NCBI GenBank assembly: GCA_025093985.1
Contig: JACAAK010000008.1
Coordinates: forward strand, 744,001-808,000
Length of the DNA stretch: 64,000 bases
Direction of reading: 5' to 3'
Source of the DNA: Calvatia gigantea
Taxonomy: Eukaryota > Basidiomycota > Agaricomycetes > Agaricales > Lycoperdaceae
A program made the translations under genes and the position numbers. Below are positions 10,918 to 22,207 of this stretch, piece after piece (within the stretch, counting starts at the first letter, position 1; each line of letters opens with the position of its first letter). The notes beneath the pieces were generated by a model, which searched no databases, had not been told where the DNA came from, and was given only the letters and a program-made list of their open reading frames with translations.

Positions 10918-11950
10918 ACAAGGCAACCAACAGCAAAATCGAGAACATTACTGCCCAGAACAAATGACTGGTAGTAAACTGACACATTACCCTTGCCACT
11001 GCTTGCATCACCTTCACTGATATGTACGCCGGATTCACCAATGCCTCCTCCTCCACCAACCAGCATATTCCCGCCATCTTCCGAGCACTAGACCAGTCCA
11101 CCCTCACCCCTAATGAAAAAGATCACGTCCAAGGGCTCCAAAGCCAAATCGATTTGGGCCTTGAGGTCTTTAACCACCTTAACATTGCCAACATATTCCT
11201 AGAACTCACCGACATAGCTATGAAATTACTTGGAAGGGACAAGTCAAATGAAGACCCCAACATCAACACCTTGGTCGACAGAATTCATATCACCCTTTCT
11301 GAACTACATAACACCGTCAACCCCACACCACCAACCCACGCTGATACCCCTATGGACGAGGAAACCATGGTTTCAATGAAAGAAGAAGTCAATGCCCTCT
11401 GCCGCTTCATTGAAACCATCACACCACTGCAACTCATATCAGTTTTTCTTCCACCTGCAAGATTCCGCACTGTATTGCCAGGACAAGAAAAGGACCAACA
11501 TTATTGGAACTCAATAGTCAAAGACTACTGGGACAGCTCCACTACCACTGACTTCCCATACAATGGCATTCCAGTCCCTATCTAGCAAGACGGGCGAAGC
11601 CACTCACCTGTCTTCTTAGCGCATTCCAACGAAGGAAAGTTCCTCATTGCCACCACTAAAAAAGCACTTGCCGCCGCAGTCGTGAATGGAGACATTGATG
11701 AGCTTCCTGAGGCATGAAGCCTAATTGGGGGGTATTGTTGTGAACTTTTCACCAATCATATTGTGCTCCTTACTTCGTCTACATTCCAATCTCCTGTATA
11801 CCTGTTTCAGCTATTCCTGCCTGCGCAATCTCCGAGCTCTGACTCATAACTACTATGCCATAGTCATCGGACGTTTCATGTAGTTATCTCCATCCATTCA
11901 ACTGGATGTTCCTTCTGTATTTAAGCATACATACATACTCCTGTATTGGT
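10918..11950 (+). mobile_element. Ty3 3'-end fragment inserted in copia
   Basis: Plus-strand sequence holds most of the Ty3 extra ORF (10,924-11,717; stops after QNK, at VVN and after VPI) followed by the start of an LTR (TGTTGTGAAC at 11,736) that ends abruptly near 11,950. Both ends are truncated and there is no target duplication. Copia sequence resumes immediately with a duplicated piece, so this looks like a rearrangement junction, not a clean insertion. Confidence 0.8.
11022..11585 (+). pseudogene. Ty3 extra ORF, best preserved middle section
   Basis: A 187-codon open stretch starting MYAGFTNASS and containing GLEVFNHLNIANIFLELTD, LLGRDKSNEDPN, LSELHNTVNPTPPTHADTP and VLPGQEKD. It continues after a TAG at 11,583 to the terminal LPEA at 11,717. 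It shows that the central part missing from the Ty3-1 copy belongs to the protein. No catalytic motif was recognised. Confidence 0.7.
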
Positions 11951-11959
11951 TGTTAACTT

Positions 11960-13080
11960 GACTCATACCAGAGAGGTTCTCTAATGCACTGATTAACTCA
12001 ATGAGCTTCTCAGAAGCCTCAAACTTCTTGTGAAGGAGGACTACGCATTGGGGAGAAGAGAAGTCATCTAGAAACATCATAGCCTATTTATATTTATGGT
12101 AGCTAATGACAGGCAGTTCCAGCAAGTCTGAGTGACATAGCTCAAAGACTGCAGTGGCTCACTTGAGGTTTAATTGGAAAGGGATTATTATGCATTTTCC
12201 CCTTGGCACAGCTGTCATAAATGCCTTTCCAAGAAGGTGGTGCAGGAATCAGTGCATGCCCTCAATGTACTTAGGAAGCTTGGAGAGCATGTGATCTGAG
12301 GGATGTCCTATTCAATGATGCCAATTGATATAGTCAGGTTGGCGTAAGCTAACACAACTGGCTTCTCTTTGCTGTTTATGCAAAATATATGTGTGCACTG
12401 TATGTATATTGTTTAAAATTCCAGTTGCCAGCAGCTTGGATTATGCCGAAGTAGCCCATCTTAATCTCTGCAAAATCAGAGAGATAACTGGTAATGTGGT
12501 ACATGCTCCAGAATCTAGGAGCCAATCTGCATCATTCATAACATGCTTATTCACTTTCTTCTGACATGACAAGCAACTTGCAAGATCACAAATGTGATAT
12601 AACTTGAATGAATTTAGCTTGGAGCACTCTTCTCTGAGGTGCTCTTTTCAATCTCAGAATACTGATGTGAAATTTGCAGATACATCTTACTTTCCAGCTT
12701 AGTCACTTTAGCAGAATAAGTGAAAGATGAAGCACTACCAGTATGCTTCCAGCATGTTTCACATTTTACAAAGTCCATACATTAATGCCTACAACATAGT
12801 CCTACTGGCAGTGGATATGCAGCTACATCTGTATAGGTGCCATGCCATCTGCTTCAGTGGCCACCTGCTTGTCCCAGCTCATCTGTGGAATCTCCAAGGT
12901 GTCCCACTCTGAGGCAGACAGTCCCTGCATCTGGATCATCCTGTCCCATCCATTGACAGGACTATATGTCTTCATCAGTATCCTCAAAGGAGAAATAATC
13001 AGAGGATGTTACTGACCCACATCCTCCATCAGAACCATAGTCAGTGTCCAAGTTACTGTCCTCAAGGATGGACTCTAGAA
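11960..13080 (-). repeat. Direct duplication of copia 9,556-10,917
   Basis: Nearly identical to 9,556-10,917 except for a deletion of about 240 bp near 12,417 and several one-base losses, many in homopolymers. The duplication brackets the Ty3 fragment. Beyond 13,080 the copia element continues into gag, so the right copy is contiguous with the rest of the element. Confidence 0.85.
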
Positions 13081-14503
13081 CAGACTCTGAAACCTTTGGT
13101 GCCTACTTCTTCTTGAGTGGCTTGAGTTTCTTAATAGCTGCCAGCCTACTATACTCCAGTGCCAGCCATGTGATCTTATCTTCCTCCCTTGTGACAGTGG
13201 AGGGGCTTATTGAGGTGTCAACCTCCATCAAGTCGAACTACTTCCACATCTCCTCCAAACTCTCATCTGATGAAGAAGTTGCATTGAGACATTCATTCCA
13301 CTTCTTCAGTGCAGTGACCTTAACTTTCACTGAAGGTCTGCAATGGTGCTCGGGCTTGGGCACAGTAATGCACAACGTGAGCAGAGTGGCATTACTGCCT
13401 GTGGCAGCAGATCTGGAAGAAGTAGAAGACATTTTGACTTGATGTGCTTCCTCCACAAGAGAATAAGTGGTTTGCTGCAGCTGATCTTTTGCCTGTGAAG
13501 CAAAGTCCACATCCTAAATGTAACCAGAGGTAGTAGCATTAGCCTATGCACCCTCTTTCTCTTTTTCTTTCCCCTTGCCACAAGATCACTATCGGCATTT
13601 CTTGTCCTCACTATCACTATTAGAGGGCTTCTGCTGCTGCTGCTGCTGCTGGGGTTTTTTAGACCCCAAGAGTTGCTACTGACCTTGTGGCCACTGTCCA
13701 CCCTACTGCTGGTTGTGCTGCTACTGTTGCTGCCCATCTCCTTGACATAGAGTAAAGCATGTATATTGCATATGGGCAGTCTGGTTGGATATGTAAGCAG
13801 TGAGTATACTGCTTTGGGCCTTGTCCCACATCAGCTCGTGGAGCAATGTGTTCAAAGTGAGGAGCATCTGAGCTATGTGGCTTAAAGATGGGTAGAGGAA
13901 GTAGAGAAGAACCATTATTTCAATCTCTGGGGCAATGTCACTATCCATGGTGTCAAGCTGCCTGAAGATCTGCTGAAGCTTGCTTATCTTGAGCAAGGGG
14001 TTGCTGCCAAGAGGAATTTCAAATGTAATTACATGAATGAATTCATTGTAAACCTGTGCTAGCCCAGGTAAGCCATAAGAGCTGGCCAACTGGGACCAGA
14101 GGATGTGAGCATTGTGAGAAGAGTGCTTCAGCATGCTATTGGGGAGAGTTGACTCAATCAACTCAAGCACATGCATCCAGAGGTTATTAGCCATTCCAAC
14201 ACTGCAGTGCTCATCTACAGTCATTGGGATCAGAGATCCTAGACATGATAAACAGGCCAGTGAAGTGGAGGTAGCTGTAACCACAGGGTAATCAGCATTG
14301 TACAACTGCTTATACTATAGTAGTTCCATAGGAGCTCCAGAAAAGTCCCATCCAGTCCAGGTACAATCATTTAAGGAAATGCACATAAGTGCAGAGCAAA
14401 GGCAGAAGGACCAGATAGTGTAGTTATTTGTCCCAGTAAGGACAGGAAGCTGCCCACTAGGAGTTTGGACAAACTCTGACAGAGCAGAGTTCAGCTTAGA
14501 CAT
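13081..14503 (-). pseudogene. copia gag
   Basis: Begins with MSKLNSALSEFVQ at 14,503. Contains the LTGTNNYTIWSF motif typical of the copia gag N-terminus, then a retrotransposon gag core (13,721-14,305) with EFIHVITFEIPLGSNPLL, then a poly-Gln stretch from CAG repeats near 13,640. A stop at about 14,313 and later frameshifts break it. No standard CCHC knuckle was seen. Confidence 0.8.
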
Positions 14504-14688
14504 TTCTAAGAAGAGGGTAAATATATGTTAGTATCATGTAGGACTGCTGTGCATAGTGCATGCATTGCAACATAGGACAGATGAGGGATTAAGTGGACCA
14601 AAAGGCCACTGTCTCCCAGGTTGTGTATGACTATGGCCTCCTACACTCTACCAACATCACTAAACACAGTCTGAGTAAGCAATGGTTG

Positions 14689-14700
14689 GGGCCCATAACC
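14689..14700 (-). promoter_or_regulatory. copia primer-binding site (initiator tRNA-Met anticodon arm)
   Basis: Directly inside the 5' LTR, the minus strand reads GGTTATGGGCCC. This is complementary to the GGGCCCATAACC anticodon arm of eukaryotic initiator tRNA-Met. Drosophila copia uses a half-tRNA primer of the same kind. Confidence 0.75.
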
Positions 14701-15271
14701 TGTTGAGATGAGTACACTACAGTAGTGAATGTGCTAGTAGTGGAGGGTAGTCATACTCACTGGGATTGTTGAGATGTGCATTATAGACAGTTGCTAGTGG
14801 ATATCATAGAGGCAGTTTGTGAGAAAGACTTAATTATCTTAAGAAAGTACATATATTATTGAGACAAGTATACTACAGTAGTGGAGCACTAGTAGTGGAA
14901 GGGTAGTTGTACTCACTGGGATTGTTGAGATATGCATTGTATACAGTTGCTAGTGGATATCTGAGAGGCAGTGTGAAAGAAAGACTTAATTGTCTAAAGA
15001 ATCTATGCATACTACATAGGTCTTATATATGTAAAGTCCCTGGTCTGTGCACCATTCTACCTATTCAGGTAAGGTCTTATCTGCCAGTAGCATATACAGA
15101 GCATAATGCATACTACACATGTATCTAATAGACTATGTAGCCAGCAACCTAGAGTGCAGTCTAGTACTGTATCCATAGTTTGTTATCTCTCTTCAAGAGT
15201 GAAGTACTCAAGAAGCCATTTCATCTATAAATAGACTGAACCAACATAGTGGTATGGATTGAGATTCAACA
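14701..15271 (-). repeat. copia 5' LTR, expanded by internal duplication
   Basis: 571 bp against 416 bp for the partner LTR. The excess comes from a repeated block of about 155 bp (near 14,701-14,855 and 14,856-15,000) that begins TTGAGAnnAGTA and holds the CTAGTAGTGGA motif. Ends are TG...CA. Confidence 0.75.
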
Positions 15272-15640
15272 CATACTACATAGGGCTTATATATCTGATG
15301 TCCCTGGTTTGTGTGCTACTTTACCCATTCAGGATGATGTCTTATCTGATCACTACATAGGTCTTATATATGTAAAGTCCCTGGTCTGTGCACCATTCTA
15401 CCTATTCAGGTAAGGTCTTATCTGCCAGTAGCATATACAGAGCATAATGCATACTACACATGTATCTAATAGACTATGTAGCCAGCAACCTAGAGTGCAG
15501 TCTAGTACTGTATCCATAGTTTGTTATCTCTCTTCAAGAGTGAAGTACTCAAGAAGCCATTTCATCTATAAATAGACTGAACCAACATAGTGGTATGGAT
15601 TGAGATTCAACACATACTACATAGGGCTTAGTTGCAGCTA
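15272..15640 (-). repeat. Extra copia LTR fragments
   Basis: A block of roughly 270 bp at about 15,354-15,622 repeats 15,012-15,280 almost exactly, separated by a diverged LTR piece. This suggests unequal exchange among LTRs. No coding sequence is present. Confidence 0.75.
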
Positions 15641-15780
15641 GGGCTGGTCTGATATGGGAGGTGAGTCAGGCAGGTAGAGATGGGGTCAGTTGATAGAGGG
15701 TGTTCTTGGGGAACTTCTCAGAGTCATTCCCAGTGGACAACCAGATCTCTTGTGAGATCTGATTCTTCTGTAAGGGCAAT

Positions 15781-16304
15781 CCACAGTCCAAGTGGCTTAG
15801 GGACATAAGGCTCTGACAAGGTGGGTAGAGCAGACAACTGCAGAGGAATCCTTAGTTATATTACAAACATGTGTACAGACTACATACCTACAGGAGAATC
15901 CTTAGAGAATCAGATAAAGGTCCCCTGCAGGTGTACTGGTTGATATATACTACTCTACTGTCCATTGTCCTATTGTTTCATTATGTATGTAAGTCCATCA
16001 TTGTCTGTCAGGATCTCCAGTTGTTATTTATGTTTGTGCAGTCCACAGTCCAAGTGGCTTAGGGGACATAAGGCTCTGACAAGGTGGGTAGAGCAGACAA
16101 CTGCAGAGGAATCCTTAGTTATATTACAAACATGTGTACAGACTACATACCTACAGGAGAATCCTTAGAGAATCAGATAAAGGTCCCCTGCAGGTGTACT
16201 GGTTGATATATACTACTCTACTGTCCATTGTCCTATTGTTTCATTATGTATGTAAGTCCATCATTGTCTGTCAGGATCTCCAGTTGTTATTTATGTTTGT
16301 GCAG
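15781..16304. repeat. Two tandem copies of a 262-bp unit
   Basis: Unit 1 (15,781-16,042) and unit 2 (16,043-16,304) differ by about one base. Each can encode a short Tyr- and Leu-rich peptide, but nothing argues that it is translated. The unit does not match the LTRs. It lies between copia LTR debris and the inverted copia gag fragment. Confidence 0.85.
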
Positions 16305-16469
16305 CTGAGTGCAGGTGAGGGCATAGGCTGGTGGAATGGTCCAGGGGGACCATCAGGGGTTGCCCTGACATAATTAGCAAGTGCAAACTGAGGCATTTTG
16401 GCAGTGGACAATGAATTTAAACAACTGGAACACAAGTATATGATAGCAGATGTTAAATCTCAAATTGTA

Positions 16470-17481
16470 CCACTACATTGCTCAAGAGGAGTGAGCTCCA
16501 GCAGATCTTTGGGCAGCTTGACACCATGGATAGTGGTATTACCCTGGAGATCGAAATGATAGTCCTTCTCCACTCCCTCTACCTGTCTTTGAGCCATGTA
16601 GCTCAGATGCTCCTCACTTTGAACATATTGCTCCACGAGCTGATGTGGGACAGGCCTAAAGCAACATACTCACTGCTTACACATTCAACCAGACTGTCCA
16701 CACACAACATGTGTGCTTTACTCTATGTCAAGGAGGTGGGCAGCAACAGTAGCAGTACAACCAGTAGTAGGGTGAACAGTGGCTGCAAGGCCAGTAGCAA
16801 CCCTTGGGGTCTAAAAAACCCCAGTAGCAGCAGCAGCAACAGAAGCCCTCTGGTGGTGATGGTGAGGACAAGAAATGCTGATGGCAACTTTGTGGCAAAG
16901 GGAAAGAAAAGGGGAAAGAGGGTGCATAGGCTAATGCTGCCATCTCTGGTTACATTTAGGATGTGGACTTTGCTTCGCAGGCAAAAGATCAGCTGCAGCA
17001 AACCACTCATTCTCTTGTAGAGAAAGCATGTTGAGTTAAAATGTCTCCCACTTCTTCCAGATCTGCTGCCACAGGCAGTAATGCCACTCTGCTCACATTG
17101 CACATCACTGTGCCCAAGCCTGAGCACTATTGCAGACCTTCAGTGAAAGCTAAGGTCACTGCACTGAAGAAGTGGAATGAATGTCTCAATGTAACTTCTT
17201 TGTCAGATAAGAGTTTGGAGGAGATGTGGAAGCAGTTCGACTTGATAGAGGTTGATACCCCAATGGGCCCCTCCACTATCACAAGGGAGGAAGATAAGAT
17301 CATATGGCTGGCACTAGAGTATAGTAGGCTGGCAGCTATTAAGAAACCCAAGCCACTCAAGAAGAAGCAGGCACTAAAGGTTTCAGAGTCTGTCCTAGAG
17401 TCCATCCTTAAGGACAGTGACTTGGATACCAACTATGGTTCTGATGGAGAGTGTGGGTCAGTAACATCCTCTGATTATTTC
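16470..17481 (+). pseudogene. Second copia gag fragment, inverted
   Basis: Plus-strand counterpart of the gag at 13,081-14,303: ELQQIFGQLDTMDSG, LLHELMWDR, then a Ser/Asn-rich segment, then (17,041-17,481) WNECLNVTSLSDKSLEEMW and the acidic TNYGSDGECGSVTSSDYF end. Cut off at 17,481 by a truncated Ty3 LTR. Less decayed than the first copy (open from 17,041 to the break), so probably a different copia insertion. Confidence 0.8.
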
Positions 17482-17673
17482 TACACTTAAATACTACGAG
17501 AGCATCCAGTTGAATGGATGGGAAACTACATGAAACGTCTGATAGGGATGGTGCTGTAGTTAGTCAGAGTCATACTCGGAGATCACTCAATAGGAAATAG
17601 CTGAAACAGGTACACAGGAGATAGGAATGTAGACAAATAAAGAACACGATATGATCGGTGAAAGTTCACAACA
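17482..17673 (-). repeat. Ty3-2 3' LTR, truncated
   Basis: 192 bp matching the inner part of 23,404-23,709 and ending TTCACAACA. It abuts the copia gag fragment directly at 17,481/17,482. Differences from the partner LTR are mostly CpG-type transitions. Confidence 0.88.
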
Positions 17674-17691
17674 ATACCCCCCGATTAGGCT

Positions 17692-18681
17692 TCATGCCTC
17701 AGGAAGCTCATCGAAGTCTCTATTTACTACTGCGGCAGCGAGTGCTTTTTTAGTGGCAGCGATGAGGAACTTTCCTTCATTGGAACGCACTAAGAAGACG
17801 GGAGAGTGGCTTCGTCTGTCTTGCCGGATAGGGACTGGGACACCATTGTATGGGAAGTCAGTGGTGGTGGAGCTGTCCCAGTAGTTCTTGACTATCGAGT
17901 TCCAATAGTGTTGGTCCTTTTCTTGTCCTGGCAATACAGTGCGGAATCTTGCAGGTGGAAGAAAAACCAATACAAGTTGTGGCGGTGTAATGGTTTTTAT
18001 GAATCAACGGAGGGTGTTGACTTCTTCTTTCATTGAAACTGTGGTTTCCTCATCCATGGGGGTATCAGCATGGGTTGGCGGTGTGGGATTGACAGTGTCG
18101 TGTAGTTCAGAAAGGGTGATATGAATCCTGTTGACCAAGGTATTGATGTCGGGGTCTTCGTTTGACTTGTCCCTTCCAAGTAATTTCATGGCTATGTCAG
18201 CAAGTTCTAGGAATATGTTGGCGATGTCAAAGTGGTTAAAGACCTCAAGGCCCAAATTGATTCGGCTTTGGAGCCCTTGAACATGATCTTTTTCATTAGG
18301 GATGAGGGTGGACTGGTCTAGTGCTCAAAAGATGGCGGAAATATGCTGGTTGGTGGAGGAGGAGGCATTGGTGAACCCAGCGTACATATCAGCAAAGGTG
18401 ATGCAAGCAGTGGCAAGGGTAATGTGCCAGTTTACTACCAGTCATTTGTTCTGGGCAGTAATGTTTTCAATTTTGCTGTTGGTTACCTTGTCAACATTTT
18501 TGAGTAAGGCTTCAAGGAGGCCTTGTACAGGGGACGGTGTTTTAGTAAGATTGAAGCAGGTTTCCTGGGGGGCAGGTGCTTGGCTGTTGCCTGGTTCGGG
18601 GAATGGGAGAGAAGAGATTCTAGTGGGTGTGGGATGAACGAGGGAGTCGATAGTGATGTGGTTAGATTGGGAGGCAGGCAT
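17692..18681 (-). pseudogene. Ty3-2 extra ORF downstream of pol
   Basis: 330 codons from the ATG at 18,679-18,681, 6 nt past the pol stop (18,688-18,690), to the final LPEA at 17,692. Interrupted by TGA codons after QNK and in the IF-ALDQ segment, both readable as former CGA, and by damage near 18,000. The order of motifs (KIENITAQNK, MYAGFTNASS, RDKSNEDP, VLPGQEKD, KKALAAAVV) matches the copy at 10,924-11,717. No transmembrane segment. Function unknown. Confidence 0.75.
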
Positions 18682-18687
18682 GTCTGT

Positions 18688-21600
18688 TTAGTTTCTCTGT
18701 CTGGGTTGTTTGTTTGTTGCTTTTTTGTGTTTTCTGCCCCCCTTTTTATAGGTATCCTCCGGATGCCTTATTAGGTAGTCCCTTATGGTGTCTTTCGCAT
18801 TTTCTAAATTGGATTCCGTGGTCCACATATCTTCTTCATTACTGTATCCCTTCCAATGGACCAGAAATTGATAGCCCCATCCTCATTTTTGCCATCCATG
18901 AATCTCCTCTACTTCGTATTCTTCTTCATTGTTGATGATCACCAGGTCTGGCACTGATGGCAGTTTTTGACTCAGGAACTCTGCCTCGTGCGCTGGTGAC
19001 AGGAGCTGTTCATTGAATACATCATGGATGGCCCATCCATCTGGTAGTGTCAGCCAATATGCCGCTTCTCCTATCCTTTCCTTAATAAGGAAAGGTCCAT
19101 ACCATTTTTGGCCTAGCTTCTTTGACGATTGATTGGTATGGATATTGGTGTTCTCTAACCATACCTTATCTTCTATTTGATACATGTTGGTATGGGTTCT
19201 ACTGCAGTTGTGTTGCTGTTTCATCTTTTCTTGGTATGTCCATAATGCTGATGAGGTGTTGTCTCGGGTGCACTGTAGTTGTTCCAGGAATGCTGTGACG
19301 GCAGGATTGTTCGTGGTCAGCTCATTCTTGCCTTTCCATGGATTCCTTCCATAGTTTAGGAAGAATGGTGTTTCCTGAGTTCCTCTGTGCTGCTTGTCAT
19401 TGTACTGGAATTCTGCGATGGGGAGCCACTCTGCCCAGTCATCCTGATCATAGTTGCAGTACAAGCAGATAAAGGTTTCTACTTCTCTGTTGATGCACTC
19501 GGTTTGTCCATCTGTTTGTGGATGATATGCCGTTGATAGGTTTTATTTGATGCCAAGCCCCTTGAACAACTCCTTGGTGAATTCTGATGCAAATTGAGGT
19601 CCTCGGTCACTAAGTACTTTCCTCAGCAATCTGTGTAGCTTCCATATTTCATCTCGATATATTCTTGCGATGTCCTTTGATGACGCGTCCGTGGTTGTCA
19701 CTGAGAGTCGTATCATTTTTGTGAAGTGGTCCACAATGACTAGTATTGTGTCTTTTCCTCTAGACTCTGGCAATGGTCCAATCATGTCGATACTGATTTC
19801 TTCCCAAGATCCATTCGGTATTGGGAGGGGATGTAGTGGCAACTTGAGCAGTGTCATTCTTGATTTGTTTCTTTGGCAGGCTTGGCATCCTCGGATGTAT
19901 CTTTTTACATCCTTTCATATTGATGGCCACCAATAGTCTCGGCTGATTAGTTCTGTCATCCTGTGTTGTCCTGTGTGTCCTGCGTCTGGCATGTCATGGT
20001 ACTGTATTAGGATCTCTTCTTGTAGCTTTTGGTCAGGTGGGACATATGCACTGTTTTGTTTGTAAACCACTCTGTTATCTTTGGTGAGCTGTGATCCTTG
20101 CTTCTGTAGCTCGGTTAAGACTGTTGTTTCTTGTCAGGTTTGGCCTCGGATTTGTTCTAGGAAGTTAGGTTCTATGAACAATTCTGCTTGTAAGAGTACT
20201 GTGCTGTCTGTGCCTTCTGTCTGTAGCCAGCTTTCTCGAATTATAGTGACTAGTTTGTTTTTTTGTCCTCCTGGCATTTAGTGGATTCAGGATAACAGAT
20301 CAGCTTTCATATTTGTTTTTCTGGGCACATGTCATAGCGTGAAGTCATAGTCTTGCAGCCGTAGATACCACCGTGCTTGTCATCCGTTTAACTTCTGTGG
20401 TTCTTGATAATACTTGAGATTTTTGTGGTCAGTCCAGATTTCGAATTGTTCCTCGGCATCCAGTAGGTAGTGTCTCCATTCCTTCAGGGCGTGGACAATG
20501 GCCAGTAGTTCTTTGTCATATATTTCATAGTTCCATTCTGCCGGTGACAATGTTCATGATGTGAAAGTGATTGGATGCCATTTGTCTTCTTGTAATTGTG
20601 AAAGGACTCCTCCTAACGCATAGTCTGATGCATCAACTTCTACTCTGAATTGGCCGTGTCTTTGTGGTAATGTTAGGACAGGTTCTTCGGTGATACATTT
20701 CTTGAGTCAGTTGAATGAGTCTTGGTGCTCTTGTGTCCATTCCCATGCGGTTGCTCCTTTGAGTTTGTTCAAGGGTCCCGCAATTGTACTGAAGTTTTTG
20801 ATGAAATGTTGATAGTAGTTTGCGAAACCTAGGAATCTTTCCACCCCTTTTGTGTTCTTGGGTTCAGGCCATTCCCGCACTATCTTCACTTTGTCTTCTT
20901 CCATTTTGATTCATCCATGTCCTACCCAAACTCCTAGCATTGGAATTTCTTCTGCATCGAAGATGCACTTGGTTCACTTGAAGCATAGATTGTACTGGGC
21001 TGCTCGTTCCAGAAATTGTACTGTCTGTTCCTTTAGTTGCTCCTTAGTGTCTCCCGGGATGGCAAAGTCATCCATATAGTTTACAATGTCTCCGTTTTGT
21101 AAGAGATCATGGAAGATGCTCATCATCATTCTGGAGAACGTCCCTGGTAAGTTGCTTAGGCCAAAATACATGACTGTTGGCTCAAAGAGTCCTTCATTGG
21201 TGAGGAAGGCGGCTTTCCATTCATCTCCTTCTTTGATCCTGACATTGTTGTATCCCCAGATGATGTCCAGTTTATTGAAGTATCTTGCTTTTCCAAGTTT
21301 GTCGATTACTTCACCAATTCTTGGCAGCGGTGTTTTGTCTTTGATCACCACATTGTTTAGCCATCTGTAGTCTTGGATCAGTCTTTTGGACCCATCTTTC
21401 TTTGGGATGAAGAATGTCGGTGCTGCATATGGGAATTTCGATGGTCGTATTCGTCCTGATTCCAGGTTTTCCTTGATGAATGACTTGAGTTCATCCTGTT
21501 CTTTAACCATCATATTGTATGTCCCTGCACTTATTTCTTTTGTGGCATCTTTCGTTAAGACTATCTCGTGGTCCCATTCGGTTCGTTCTGGGAGCTTGTT

Positions 21601-22207
21601 GAAAGTCATTTTGTTGAATAAGTGTGTGAATGGTTGTACATAGTCTGGTAGGTCTTCTGGTTTGGTCGGGTCTGGCTTGTCTTCTTCTTCCCATAGGTCT
21701 TCTGTGACAGTTATGCTTTGTAGTCTTTTGGTAATAGGGATGTTCTGATGGGGGAATTGGCAGCCTGGGGGACACCAGGTGAACTTGATTTCTCCGTTGT
21801 TCCAATCTACCTCCAGGTTGTGTTTGACTAGTCAATCATGTCCTAGGAAGACTTCTGCTCTGTCCTGTAGTTGTACAACTGAGGCCTCAATTTGTTCCTT
21901 ATGTCCCTGGAGAAAAGTAACGGAAACCACCATGATCAACATCAACTGCCTTGGTTAGGTGTTCCATCCGCGTTTAGTACCAAAATTTGTTGTCCCAATT
22001 TCCAGGTAGGGAGTCCTTCTTCGTTTACCAGTTTTTTGCTGATGCTGCTGGTTGTACACCCTGAGTCTATGATGGTGTTGACTGTTATCTCCTTTCCTGC
22101 CATTTGTATTTTTCCTTTTAGATTTAGTTCATGCTTTCTTCTCTGAGGAATTGTGTAGAATTTGTCTGATATCCTAGATACAAGCTTTTTGACTCTTGAG
22201 GTAGCAC
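18688..22207 (-). pseudogene. Ty3-2 pol with chromodomain
   Basis: Protease near 22,060 with IIDSGCTTSSIS intact. RT at 20,974-21,609 with LIQDYRWLN, YFGLSNLPGTFSRMM and YMDD. Integrase core at 19,543-19,857 with IDMIGPLP and LSDRGPQF. Integrase C-terminus at 18,883-19,464, then chromodomain residues FLVHWKGYSNEEDMW ending at 18,688. Stops include TGA after RT (FKRTKC in Ty3-1), after GHG (shared with Ty3-1), in the protease tail (TGG to TGA) and just before the chromodomain. Confidence 0.88.

Larger units (their letters stand above)
82..15271 (-). mobile_element. Degenerate Ty1/copia LTR retrotransposon carrying nested insertions
   Basis: Reading on the minus strand, it holds a 5' LTR (14,701-15,271), a primer-binding site, gag, protease, integrase, reverse transcriptase, RNase H and a 3' LTR (82-497). 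This is the copia order, with integrase before RT. All coding parts carry stops and frameshifts, so the element is dead. It is interrupted by a complete Ty3 element (693-6,742) and by a Ty3 fragment (10,918-11,950) with a flanking duplication of its own sequence (11,960-13,080). It is therefore the oldest layer of the nest. Confidence 0.9.

Noticed and set aside
15781..16304. Tandem 262-bp repeat as a possible CRISPR array
   Set aside because: Only two long units without spacers, in a eukaryote.
16723..17127. Leu- and Cys-rich antisense ORFs over the copia gag fragment
   Set aside because: Reverse reading of AGC/GGT-rich gag sequence; the plus frame matches copia gag.
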